Assembly (NCBI GenBank): GCA_027596945.1
Contig: JADGJH010000614.1
Coordinates: 1 to 16,103, forward strand
DNA: 16,103 nucleotides
Origin: Physocladia obscura
Lineage: Eukaryota; Chytridiomycota; Chytridiomycetes; Chytridiales; Chytriomycetaceae
Direction of reading: 5' to 3'
Numbering within the stretch: the first letter of the stretch is position 1; each line of letters starts with the position of its first letter. The translations under genes and the position numbers were made by a program. This document shows, piece by piece, positions 1-9,407 of the stretch. A model generated the notes under the pieces. That model saw nothing but the letters and a program-made list of their open reading frames with translations, was not told the origin of the DNA and made no database searches.

Positions 1-53
1 ATCAACACCAAAACAGAGCACTCCAGTAACATATACGCAATGTAGCCAGCCAT

Positions 54-952
54 TATACATAGCATTTTGCTTGTCTGCAAAAGATGGCTCTTGAGATTGC
101 AAACTATGGGCCAATTGCACTCACCTACACTGCTTGGCAACTCTATGAATGTCTACTAATTTCAGAATTGACACCAATACTGTCTTGGCTTGACAATAAT
201 CAACGTGGATTCAGGTTGTTACATTCAGCTCTTGATCAAGCAATGGTGCTGCACAAAGTCTTGAATTCAAATCGCAGTGCCATAACTGTTTTTATGGACA
301 TCAAGGTGGCATATGATGAAGTTGATTGACGTGTCCTCTGGAGAAGCCTTAAGGAAGTGTTTGGTGTTGACAATGAAATGCTGGAGCAACTACAGGATTT
401 GTTTGACCATAACTCCGGTTCTTTGGTTGTTGCTGGGCACAGGAGTAAACCAATTGAGAACTGTTACAGACACCTGCAGGGTCCTCTGCTCCTCCACCTT
501 TGTTTAATTGTCACATTCACAGTCTATCAATTAAATTGCATAAGCCAGGTGTTCCAACAGTAGCAGTGCATAGTATTTGTCTCAAAAACTTGCTGTTTGA
601 AGACAACATGTTTCTCCTGGCTGGAAACATGATGGAATTGGCAAGACTCCTCACCATTAGTGAACAGTGGTCACATGAAGTTGGAATCCAATTCTCTCCC
701 ACCAAGTGTGTTTTTCTTGGCCCAACTCCTGAATTGCATGAAGCTCCCCTATGTCTATATGGTGAAGATTTACCCTCAAAAGAAACTGTTCATATCTTGA
801 TCTTCCATTTTGTCAGCATTGCATTGACTGGATGCAACTGGCTTGTGAATGCACTCAGAAGGCATGTAGAGTTATCACAACACTGGCATCTCTTGGAACT
901 AAAGTCTGCAAGAGCTTTGTTCACCCAGTTCTGGAATATGGAGTTGCACTGA
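54..952 (+). pseudogene. Reverse transcriptase pseudogene (LINE-type)
   Basis: Three RT blocks are legible. At 102-120 the frame gives NYGPIALT, matching the RPIALT block of LINE RTs (Arg replaced by Gly). At about 200-235 it gives NQRGFR followed by SALDQA. At 294-326 it gives MDIKVAYDEVD, the first catalytic-Asp block. An in-frame TGA at 327-329 then interrupts the frame; it continues to about 480, where a frameshift precedes a QG...PLFN block. At 590-620 the frame reads LLFEDNMFLLA, where the family has (F/Y)ADD, so the second catalytic Asp has become Asn. Later parts (832-1101) lie in the third frame. The copy cannot encode an active RT. The start given is only where homology becomes readable; the domain continues to the window edge. 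Confidence 0.88.
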
Positions 953-1560
953 AACACCAACACCCAGAATCCTCAAAATGTACAAATTTGTCCAACTGTT
1001 GCTCTTCAAACCATTGCATCCACTCCAAGGAATACTTCTTCTGGTGCTCTTCACTAACTGCTCCAAGTGGAACCATTCAAATACTGGGCCAACAAACTTA
1101 ACCTGCTGTGGGCTGTAAAACTGCATGACTAACAGATTGCTTGATCCCTGCTGCGTGAATTTGGCATGGAGCTCTTAATGAAGCACATCCACCTTGTCAA
1201 GAAAACCTGCTGCAACTCACAACCCACAACAACACCCTCTGGAACAATCAAGAAATTATACTTCTTGACCACTCAACTGCCTCATTGGTGATCCCTCCAG
1301 TCATCTGATTGCCATGTCAACCTACATGCACTACCAGAGAAGACTCAGCTGCAGATTTGCAAACAAGCAATTATGGACCTTGAAATGGTCTTGACAACAT
1401 TGCTGGAATTATTCAAGTTGAGCTGAAAGATGGAATTCAACCTTGCCTGAAGGCAAACTCTGGAATTAATCAAAATACATGAAACACAATAATGAGATGG
1501 ACTATTGGTGCTGTTACATGACACAAAGACTGTCTCAAATTTGGGTGTGTACTCACTTGA

Positions 1561-1731
1561 CTCCATGCTTCTGAGTGTTCAGGAGCTGCTGATGTTCTTT
1601 TAACCCAGTACCCAACGGTGGATCCACCTGTGGGCAGAGCAACCTGGCTTGACGCAGTCTTGAACAAGTTTTGCAATGCATTGTTAAAGGAAACAAATGC
1701 TCCTAATCAAAACAACCTTGGTGCAAGATGA
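1561..1731 (+). pseudogene. C-terminal tail of the retrotransposon ORF
   Basis: After a damaged stretch (about 1100-1560), one frame is again open for 56 codons and ends in TGA at 1729-1731. It begins LHASECSGAADVLL, which looks like the last His/Cys of a zinc-knuckle-like motif, and continues through a Trp-containing segment (ATWLDAVL) to the stop. A Cys/His motif at the extreme C-terminus after the RT is usual for several LINE clades. The first half of the presumed Cys motif is destroyed, so the zinc-binding reading is an inference. Confidence 0.55.
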
Positions 1732-1813
1732 CATCTATGGTCACTCAACCAGCACTTTTTACCTTGAATCATATATTTTTGGAAGTTTTTCTTTCTAGTT
1801 TAGTTTTAAACAC

Positions 1814-1819
1814 AATAAA
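1814..1819 (+). terminator. AATAAA polyadenylation signal of the retroelement
   Basis: An AATAAA hexamer sits 83 nt after the last legible stop of the element, at the end of a T-rich 3' UTR. It is the natural 3' end signal of such an element. Confidence 0.45.
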
Positions 1820-1826
1820 GTAACTG

Positions 1827-2766
1827 AGAAACTCAGGGCTGCTGTATTGGAGTTATGGCAGCACCACAGATAAGTGCTAAATTTTTCTTTACACATTTTC
1901 CACCTTTGTCTTCCATGACACTTGGGACACATTTGGCAATACTGTGGAATGAGTTAGTGGATATCTTTTAGTAGTGCACTATCCCTTGGAGAGCATATTC
2001 AAGAGGAATAGGAGACAACAGTATTTCCAGAAATGGAGTGAACTGCATGATGATTTGACCAGCAAATAAAATCATGTGAAGAGAAGTGCACCTCTAGCTA
2101 ACAGGACACAATCAGGCAACCAGGGCAATAGGTGATGAGGCAACACTAGATGCTGGTGTCAATGGAGTGCAGTCTGAGTGTAAAGAAAAGGTTCTTGTTG
2201 CTGGTGGTGCCAGAATTTCAGTATCTTAAATGCAAAAAAGATAAAATACCATGTTTGTATTTATTAACCATACTTACTTGTTTCAATTTATTCTATTTAT
2301 CTCCAGAGCATGGACAAAACTACCTGCCTACTCACAAGACCTAGCCAGTGCTCAGAAATTTTCCTATTTTTCCATTGATTTGCTGTGGTGAGTCTCAATT
2401 CTTTGATGCAGATGTTGTAGGGTCAGTTTACTGACTCTCAACTGCTTACCAGCTTTGACTGATGGACCAGCTTTATTTTGAATAAAATTAGATGTGCTGC
2501 AGTGAAGATCAGAAGAGTATATGAATTGTTGACCAGCTAATGGAGTTAAATTTTAGCAAACAAAATTTTGATTGCTAGTAATTTTTTTGATACAAGGAAT
2601 TTTCTTGTTAGAATGCGTAATTTGATCATTGAAATAACTATCATGGTCAGCAGCTGCATAAGCATTGATTTGGCAAGGATATCTGCAATGAGAGCTTAGC
2701 ATTTCCATTTTTATGAATGTTTTTCAAATTTTTTTTCTTTTTTTTTTTTTGGTTGTTTTCTTTGTG
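1827..2766. other. CpG-depleted spacer without recognisable genes
   Basis: No reading frame here resembles a protein; the only open stretch (2150-2344, 64 codons) has no recognisable content. By eye there is a single CpG in more than 900 bases, which continues the pattern of the adjacent dead retroelement. The most likely content is older, unrecognisable transposon sequence. A T-rich run at 2730-2752 marks its right end. Confidence 0.5.
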
Positions 2767-2949
2767 ATGGAGATACTTCCAACAACGACGCAGCCAAGAA
2801 AACAATCGCACAATCCAGGTTCACACCGGCATTCAGATGCACGTGCGCCAGGACTCTTTATCAGGCTGGCAGCAGCAACGGCTATTTGCTTTGTTTTGTA
2901 CATCCTTTTGCAGTTTACTATTCGATTAGATTCTATTCCTCACCAATAA
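2767..2949 (+). CDS. Possible small single-pass membrane protein (60 aa)
   Basis: An ATG opens a 60-residue frame. Residues 1-30 are polar and basic (Pro, His, Ser, Arg rich). Residues 34-52 form one strongly hydrophobic segment (LAAATAICFVLYILLQF at its core), followed by a short tail ending SIPHQ. This is the layout of a tail-anchored or signal-anchor protein. CpG content rises sharply exactly here, and an AATAAA overlaps the stop codon (2945-2950). I do not recognise the family. It could equally be the first exon of a larger type II membrane protein, since some open sequence follows at 3000-3180, but no convincing donor/acceptor pair joins them. Confidence 0.3.
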   Translation: MEILPTTTQPRKQSHNPGSHRHSDARAPGLFIRLAAATAICFVLYILLQFTIRLDSIPHQ

Positions 2950-3820
2950 AAAACAATGGAAACAACATTGTATCCATAGCATAACTTTTACGTGTTTCAC
3001 CGATTTTATACAGCAAGTTTGGAATTATCGTTCCAAAATTCAGCCTGCCTCAAAACGATTTACCATTCCTGCTGAAATTGAAGCACACTTATCAGTGTCT
3101 TATGTTTCTCCACCGCATCACTGCAGTTTCCACAAATAAGAAAGCAAGCAGACTATCTCCAACCCTGAAAAACGCTTGTTGATACTATTAATCAGGTATT
3201 GTTAAACTTTCTTGTTATTTTCTCTAGACCATGTATTTGCGAATTAAAATTGCGAGTAGAAAATAACATTGAATTGAGTATATCCCGTGAAGCGAAGAAA
3301 ATAAATGAATAGCGACGAAACCCGTTTTTCTTACAATCAATATAAATCTTTATCCATAAATATGATGAAAATAATAAATGAAAACGATTAAAGCATTTCT
3401 ATTTTTTTTCCCCCCTACTCTTTAAGCTTAAAAAAAGACATGCGAATTTAACATGCTCACAGCAAGATGTTTGCTTTCATTTTTTCTCCATCTAAGAATT
3501 TCGTTCGACTCACACGCGCACACAAACCTATCGATTGCCATAAAACTATGGTGACACAATTGAGACAGTGCTTTGGTAGCATTTGGTAGGAATCAGACAA
3601 GCTACTTATAATGAAACTCAAAGAAGTGAGAAATATGCAAGCCCAAAAAACCTTCTATTAAACAACCTACGCAACTAGAGCCAACGCGACGTAACCACTC
3701 CTGGCGTTTACAACCAAACAATATCCAATTTTTGAAGGAGACTAAAACTTCCAAAAAATAAAAATAAACCAACAAACCAAACCAAAAATTTCCTTTTCTA
3801 TACAATTGACCTCAATGCTC
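2950..3820. other. AT-rich spacer
   Basis: The stretch 3005-3180 is open in more than one + frame for 40-65 codons but matches nothing I recognise. The rest is AT-rich, with CpG at ordinary levels, unlike the block to the left. A minus-strand frame at 3602-3805 (67 codons) is compositionally low-complexity and unconvincing. Confidence 0.4.
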
Positions 3821-3890
3821 TTAAAAGTCAAGACAAGTCACTCTTTCCAAAAAGAATAACTTTTTTCTGATATTTGTGTTGAGTGCAAAG

Positions 3891-3907
3891 ACGAGATAAT
3901 ATCTCGT
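3891..3907. repeat. Perfect inverted repeat, 8-bp arms, 1-nt centre
   Basis: ACGAGATA and TATCTCGT flank a single A. It overlaps by two bases with the next inverted repeat. Confidence 0.85.
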
Positions 3908-3930
3908 GTGACGCATACTGTGCGTCACAC
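3906..3930. repeat. Perfect inverted repeat, 10-bp arms, 5-nt loop
   Basis: GTGTGACGCA and TGCGTCACAC flank TACTG. The arms contain TGACGCA/TGCGTCA, near-matches to CRE/bZIP half-sites. It lies inside the TM7-like part of the receptor-like frame. Confidence 0.85.
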
Positions 3931-4114
3931 ACCCGTCCAATGACAACAAAATCGCTACCGCCGACCGCACAATCTGATCATCATCGCAAAGAACATATCC
4001 TCTATATATAGCAAAAATAATTTTGTAAATCCAGAAGGGAAAGTAGCAGAAAATCAAACTGCCAGACAATATGACACACTGCGACAAGACTTTCCTTTCG
4101 AGTTTCATACACAC

Positions 4115-5113
4115 ATTGTGAACTACTTCTGGCTCATTTTAATCGACATCATTTAAAATAAGTGACGTATCGAGAATTGAGGCTGAGTTGCTTTGCCCTG
4201 AGACGATGCGCTGGCCAATGGAAATAAGTTAATGTTGCACGAAAAGAAATTGAAGAGATTATAATTCAAGCTTGAAATCAAGGCTACGTTGATCTGATGT
4301 ATTTATCAGCTGTGGCAAATAATTTTTCGTCAAATTCAAATTTCTGTCAAACACAAATGACTTCTGCGGTGAAAGACACTTCAAGAAATATTATAATAGA
4401 TTTTTTTAGCTATGAAGTTTCATAGCAACAAAAAAAAGAAGGAAGGCTGTTGCGATTTGTCATACAGTCGTCTAACGAGAATATTGCAATCGGAATCTTG
4501 TCATTAACATTGATTAGCATTGTTTGATGTGCATTTTTCAATCTTCCTTGATGGTTCACTTTCTCTCACTTCGTTTTTATTTGAATACCAACCAACACCT
4601 GCCATTCAATGGAGGGCCATTGAGAATCACAGCACCTTGTCACATATAGAAAATATATCCATGGAATCAATAATAGAGAAAATTTCACCTCAACAAATAA
4701 AACAAAACATGAGAAAATTCATTTTTATTCCTTGGATCAAAATTTGAGAAACTTGCATGTTTGCAGGGTCTTTCTATATTTGATTTAAAGATTTTCATAA
4801 TTTGTCAAGTTTTAATATTGTGTTTTTGTCAAAATTCATATTTTACTGCTTTTTTTAAGGTGATTCTTACCATGTTTGCTTTGAAACTGATTTTTATTGT
4901 ATTACACAGATGTAAATTCATCTTTGAACCCTATTAGAAAAGAGTTGGATGGTTTTTGGTTTTTGAGTGGGGAAGTTGGCTCAGTTCTCCAACCTTTATT
5001 AGGGGTCAGCCGATTGGAGAAAAGGAATTTTGGTGGCAATTCAGTGAGGGGCGCGGCATGTGGGTGTCGTTTTTTCTTTTCATATTTTTTTTCCTTAGAT
5101 TTTCATTTTGAAA
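4115..5113. other. AT-rich spacer upstream of the CNB-domain gene
   Basis: No convincing gene on either strand. An open + frame at 4520-4747 (75 codons) is low-complexity. A perfect 8-bp inverted repeat with a 21-nt loop (TTCTCCAA 4985-4992, TTGGAGAA 5014-5021) lies about 100 bp before the next start codon, next to a small GC-rich patch (5046-5066). The T-rich tract 5067-5096 directly precedes the gene, so promoter elements are probably here, but I cannot define them. Confidence 0.4.
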
Positions 5114-8100
5114 ATGGCTTTGATAGGAAATAAACTCAGCTCGGCTTATGATTATGAAAACTTCGTGTCGTCAAAGAACGGCACTGTATATACAACCCAT
5201 TTTTTGGTAAAAAGGAAATCGATTTCACAAATTGCTGCAAAAAGCGAAAAACAAGGTACCGTTGCGAAAGTTATTGTCAAATATCAACCAACCATCAAAA
5301 CCAGCAACAATCGACTCTTCACTATCTGATGCTTCCTCCGTTACAATATCAAAGACGGATTGGCCCAAATATGCCCGAAATGTAACAGCAAAAACCGCTT
5401 CCTGTACGATTTCAACTCGAAAATCTGATTTCAATTCGTCGTATATACAAAAAAATTTGTCAGGGTTAAAACGTGATATAAATTCAGAATTGGACAAATC
5501 AAGTTTATCGATTCAAGAAAATTTAAACAAAAAAGATATTGACGAGCACAATAGACTATATAGTGCGAAAACGCGATCAAAAGTATGACTTACTTCCTGC
5601 GCGAATAACTTGAAAACTGAAAAAAAATTTAAATCTTGAACAGGCCGAAAAATTTTCAACCCGTAGTTACAACGTACTTCCAATTCAATCACGCGACAAT
5701 ATTTTCAATGCTTCATTTTCCGTCAAGCATCGATCGCGCCTTTTGAACAAATTTCCAGTCATCCGAAAGCCATACACAGCACCATTACCAACTAAAACAG
5801 TTCCGTTTATCCCTCCGCCACCTCGAACCGCAAATGTGATCGCCGCACACCAAGAGCGTCTAGCAACGTTGAAATCAAAGTTGCGTAAACCTCACGAAGT
5901 TGATCCTCCTGAAATTCCCGCAGAATTGGAATATGAAACACGACCAATTAGTGCCCATGCTCGGTTCAAACTCGAAGATCATGTCGCCCCATCAACAATG
6001 TTTGGTAATTACCATTCAATTCGTTATTATTTTTCGGGCGCTTAAAATATACATTCAGTCGAAAAGGAAGTTGATGAAGATTATGAAAAGTATAGAAGTT
6101 TTTTTTTACCTGTTCTTATTATTAATGTGTAATTTCAGGAAAATGCGTTCTTTGTTTCTTCCAAGTTTATTTGCAGGTGATGGAGTTGAAGACAGCAAAA
6201 AACCATCTTCGAGAAATACAGCAACAGCGAATGGAAAAATACTTGGTGGAAACAACGGAACAACTGTAAAAGCTGTATCTTTTCAAGATTCGCGAAGCAT
6301 AAAAACAGCACCAGCATCTGTTTTCGATACTCAGGATGGAAAACGGCCGCAATCAGGCAATAAAAATCAAGCAAATTCTCGAACTCAAATGCCGCGACCA
6401 CCATCAGGTGGAGCAAAGGTGGTTCGAACTTCAAGTGCACGTGTACGATCGGCGAAAAAACGGTTCGTTGGATTTTCAAATCTTTCAGAAAAGTCTACGG
6501 CAGCAAATACTTCAACATCTTTTTCCCAAAAAGCTTTAATTCGTAGATCACTAGGTTTTTGAGAAAAAATGAAAAAAAAACTATTTAATGTTCTTAAAAA
6601 AACCAGCAACTATAAACACATCCAATGTTGAGCTTCCTCCTGATATATCGCTAATTTCGTTACGCTGGTCGCAGGCGCTCTACTATGTGTTGAAAATGGG
6701 AAAGTTTAAGAAATCAGTTCTGGACGATTCGTTCAGTATAGAAAATGAATCTCCAGAAATGATGATGTCACACAGCAAGCACGACAAAGTAGATTTAATT
6801 GGGGCATTGCAAGTCAAGAAAATATATGAAATTAATGTTGCAAACAGAACTGATAAAGATTTGGACACTTTAGATGCAATTCTAGGAAAATATCGATGTT
6901 TTTCTAAACTGTCGCCTGTGGTAAATCAAAAAACAAAAACAAAAAACATGCTCTTACTATCAGATTTTTAAAAGGTCAGATACAAACTGTACAATTGCTG
7001 CACCGTTGAGTCGCACTCTCGTGGAACCGTCATGATTCGCGAGGGTCATCAAGCCCGATACTGGTACATTATTTTAACTGGTGAATGCTTGCACCAGCTG
7101 AGACCAGACACACCAATGTCAATAACGACTCGAGTCCAAATCGGCGGCAGCATTGGCGATTTCGCACCATTATACGTGGCCGGCAGTAATGGTACCGAAA
7201 CGCGACATATTCGTGCAACATGTCTAATGCGCTGCGAGTTTCTCCGTGTTGAAAAGCAGGACTACGTGGCGATATCTCGCGAGGCACGTGGTCTAGACAC
7301 AATGGTTTTCGAGTATTTTACTACGGTTCCACAGTTTTTTGGTGTCGATAAGAATATTTTGCACCAGTTGTGTCAGCGGAGTATAGTAAGAAAATTTGAT
7401 GCGGATCAAATTATGCTGCGTGCTGGAGAATTTTGCTCGAATTTGTATTTTGTGGTTCGAGGAAAAGTTCGCGCTTTGCACAGTTATGGATTTGAATTTT
7501 GATATGTGTTTTTTTTTCAGCTGAATATATTTTTTTGTTAACAGTGGTGACGTTTATAAAGCTTGACAATCCTCCAACTCCAAGCCGAAATGGGTTTGAC
7601 CGCCGACATAGATACACACTTGTTCCATTCAATTCGTTACAAATATCAAAGCTTGGGCCAACTGACGAGATGGTGCGTGAACTGGCAACTGTCCTCGATA
7701 TCACGAATGGAATGTCTTTCCCACCAATGAAACCATCAAAAGTTGTTCTTGAGCAACAAGAAGCAGCTGCAACTATTGAATACAAGCCTACTAACGGCAA
7801 AAAAACACCTACGCAGATTCAAAAACCGAATTCCATGGATCCTCATGCTTTGCAATCTCCATTTCACTTCGTTGTTGTCGATAAAGTGGAAGTTGTCGCA
7901 ATAAGTACTGCAGATTTGATTGAAATATTGCCTCCAGACACTTTGCGACGTGTAATGGAGCATAGAACTATGACTGATGTGTCCACTCAGGAAATAGAAG
8001 AAAGGTACCTCAGTGCTTTAGGCTGGCGTGAAAGCGAAAACAGTGGAAAAAAGGTTTTAAAAATCGAAAACTTCAGCAGCGATAAGTCGTGGAGTCACCC

Positions 8101-8290
8101 AGTCGTCAAAAATAAATTTAAAGATGGGGCCGATGACTTAGAAGATCCTTTCGGGCTGAAGAAAACTCACCAACAGCATATTGCCAAATATGCAGCTCAT
8201 TTCGATCAGAAAATATCCTCAGCTGAAAACAATGAAAAATTAAAATTGTCTAATCAAAATTCTAATCATTTTGCGATAGCGCTGGAGTAA
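5114..8290 (+). CDS. Cyclic-nucleotide-binding-domain protein, CNBD2-like, 7 exons
   Basis: Spliced model: exons 5114-5255 (or to 5206), 5305-5582 (or from 5256), 5644-6004, 6177-6554, 6607-6920, 6975-7482, 7545-8290. Introns after the first are 61, 172, 52, 54 and 62 nt, each GT...AG and frame-preserving; the total is 2727 nt, about 908 residues. The first intron is ambiguous: GTAAAA/ACAAG and GTACCG/CCAG both give 49 nt and the same downstream frame.
The first ~470 residues are Ser/Thr/Pro/Lys-rich and largely disordered. A helix-rich stretch follows, then CNB domain 1 (about 474-600: YRCFSKLSP, SRGTVMIREGH, YWYIILTGEC, GDFAPL, RATCLMRCEFL). CNB domain 2 starts at about 609 (QFFGVDKN, GKVRAL) and resumes near 765 (VEVVAIS...DLIEILPPDTLRRVM), split by about 100 residues.
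CNBD2-like proteins occur in flagellated cells, so a sensory or flagellar role is an inference. No membrane segment or kinase domain is present, so it is not an ion channel or PKA catalytic subunit. Confidence 0.83.
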
Positions 8291-8292
8291 GC

Positions 8293-8298
8293 AATAAA
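8293..8298 (+). terminator. AATAAA polyadenylation signal after the CNB-domain gene
   Basis: AATAAA begins 3 nt after the stop codon, followed by a T-rich stretch. Very close to the stop, so either the 3' UTR is short or a later signal is used. Confidence 0.4.
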
Positions 8299-8650
8299 AT
8301 TTTAATGTTGCCCTGAATTTTTTAAGATTGAGTAAGTAAAAGTTTTCAGCACTAAATTTTTCTTGCTTACTTTTTTTGTATTATGCTGCAATTTATGCCC
8401 ATAAATGCATGTCAGAAAAAAAATTTCAGCTACTATCAACTTACAAACGCTTAAATGTATTAACATTTTTGGGAAATTTTTGAAGATAGACAAAGTTGGG
8501 AGATTACAGAAATTACTGGAAGGTTCTCGAAACATTCAAGAGCCCTCAACTTTATTTTTCCTCGTCATTATTCATTACTACTTTACTTTATTTTTATTAT
8601 AAAAAGAGATTTGTTATGAAAGAAAACAAACATATGTTACTTATTTCCAG
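8299..8650. other. AT-rich spacer
   Basis: Open frames at 8405-8602 and 8496-8650 are low-complexity and not recognised. The right end (TATTTCCAG at 8642-8650) looks like a 3' splice site for the possible exon that follows. Confidence 0.35.
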
Positions 8651-8895
8651 AACCTCTACTTCGAGTGGAATTGACAAAATTATTCTGTTCGCAAGTTCTG
8701 AAATCAACAGTGGAGTTCTGCATATTGCGGTTATCGGAAGAATCTGGTGGTTGTATGGGAAACTCCAGTGCTGTCGTTGAGTTTATTCAAAGAAACACCC
8801 ACCGCCCCTTGTACATTCAAATTGTGAGTGCAGCAAATGGTATTCAAGTTAGTAAACCAGCTATTACTTCTGTCGCTCTGGAGATTAGGTCATAA
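8651..8895 (+). other. Possible orphan terminal exon, unknown protein
   Basis: After a good 3' splice-site-like sequence, a frame runs 80 codons to a TAA at 8893-8895. It has ordinary amino-acid composition (RVELTKLF, ILRLSEESGG, RPLYIQIVSAANG) and alternating hydrophobic residues that could be beta strands. CpG content is normal. I do not recognise a family and could not find a partner exon upstream or a clear start. It may be the remnant of a dead gene, a real last exon of an unseen gene, or chance. Confidence 0.22.
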
Positions 8896-9407
8896 CTCGT
8901 GATGATAGTCTTTTCTATGCTGTATAGGGATTGGTGGGCACGACGATGAAGGTAATGAGGGAAGATTCCATATAATTGCGCGTTTATTCTCTGTCCTTAA
9001 GAATAAACTTGGTGTGCATTAATTCTACTTGAGTCCTTCAATTATATATAGAAGCATAAATATATGAATAGTTTTAAAACTCAAAAAAATCGCTGATCAA
9101 TGAGAAAAAACTCACGAGCAATATTCTGATGCTCCCGAAAATTTCATTCCGCTGCTCTTATTCTGCACGGAAGTTGACTCTTTGAAATTTTTCTGCGCGT
9201 GACCAAAAATTACCAATTAGGTTTTTTGATATCAGGATTCCAGGCGTTATTTACATATTTAACATCTCCTGGATACGCAACAAAGCAATTATTTTCGATT
9301 ACATGGCCTGATTTATTGTTGTGAAGCAGCAAAAAAGTTTTAATTGGGACGGTAACAATGATTTGAGCGCCAATGAAATTTTTTGTGATAACGGGGTTTT
9401 TCAAGTT
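8896..9407. other. AT-rich intergenic region upstream of the rhamnogalacturonase
   Basis: No protein-like frame on either strand; the minus frame 9210-9404 (64 codons) is unconvincing. It presumably contains the promoter of the gene that follows. Confidence 0.4.

Larger units (their letters stand above)
1..1826 (+). mobile_element. Decayed non-LTR (LINE-type) retrotransposon, 5' end outside window
   Basis: The fragment carries the 3' part of a LINE-type element: a reverse transcriptase region, a downstream region of the kind found after the RT in such elements, a C-terminal tail ending at a stop at 1729-1731, and a 3' UTR with AATAAA at 1814-1819. There is no terminal repeat, integrase or protease, which argues against an LTR element. 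The reading frame moves between all three + frames and holds several stops, so the copy is dead. CpG is almost absent, as in the sequence that follows. The 5' end and therefore any target-site duplication lies outside the window; the 3' boundary is set only by the poly(A)-signal-like end and is approximate. Confidence 0.88.
3821..4114 (-). pseudogene. GPCR-like 7TM fragment (TM6-TM7 end), probably pseudogene
   Basis: The minus-strand frame starts KLERKVLSQC, leads into a hydrophobic helix with FCYFPFW (like the C-W/Y-x-P-F signature of TM6 in rhodopsin-like receptors), then a short loop and a second helix ending LNTNIRKKL, which resembles the end of TM7 and the start of helix 8. It stops at 3821-3823. 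Upstream in the same frame are two stops (a TAG and a TAA within about 45 nt of the ATG), and I find no TM1-TM5 in the next kilobase. The TM7 NPxxY-type motif is not intact: the expected Pro region is occupied by the inverted repeats at 3891-3930. A partial or dead receptor gene is the best reading; a chance hydrophobic ORF is the alternative. Confidence 0.45.

Noticed and set aside
3602..3805. 67-codon minus frame as continuation of the receptor-like gene
   Set aside because: The receptor-like frame ends at a stop at 3821 after the expected helix-8 position, and this frame is aromatic-rich low-complexity sequence.
4520..4747. 75-codon + frame as a gene
   Set aside because: No recognisable domain, AT-rich composition, no splice partners.
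6135..6479. 114-codon minus-strand frame and 6139-6270 read as an alternative exon
   Set aside because: The minus frame is a shadow. The acceptor at 6138 is well formed but leads to a stop about 130 nt later, whereas the acceptor at 6176 gives the long Ser/Thr-rich exon that joins cleanly to the next ones.
7483..7520. Alternative 38-nt intron with acceptor at 7520
   Set aside because: It keeps frame but is shorter than any other supported intron here; the 62-nt version ending at 7544 matches the usual length. Not excluded.
7411..7800. 129-codon minus-strand frame
   Set aside because: Opposite CNB-domain exons and the 62-nt intron; shadow of the real gene.
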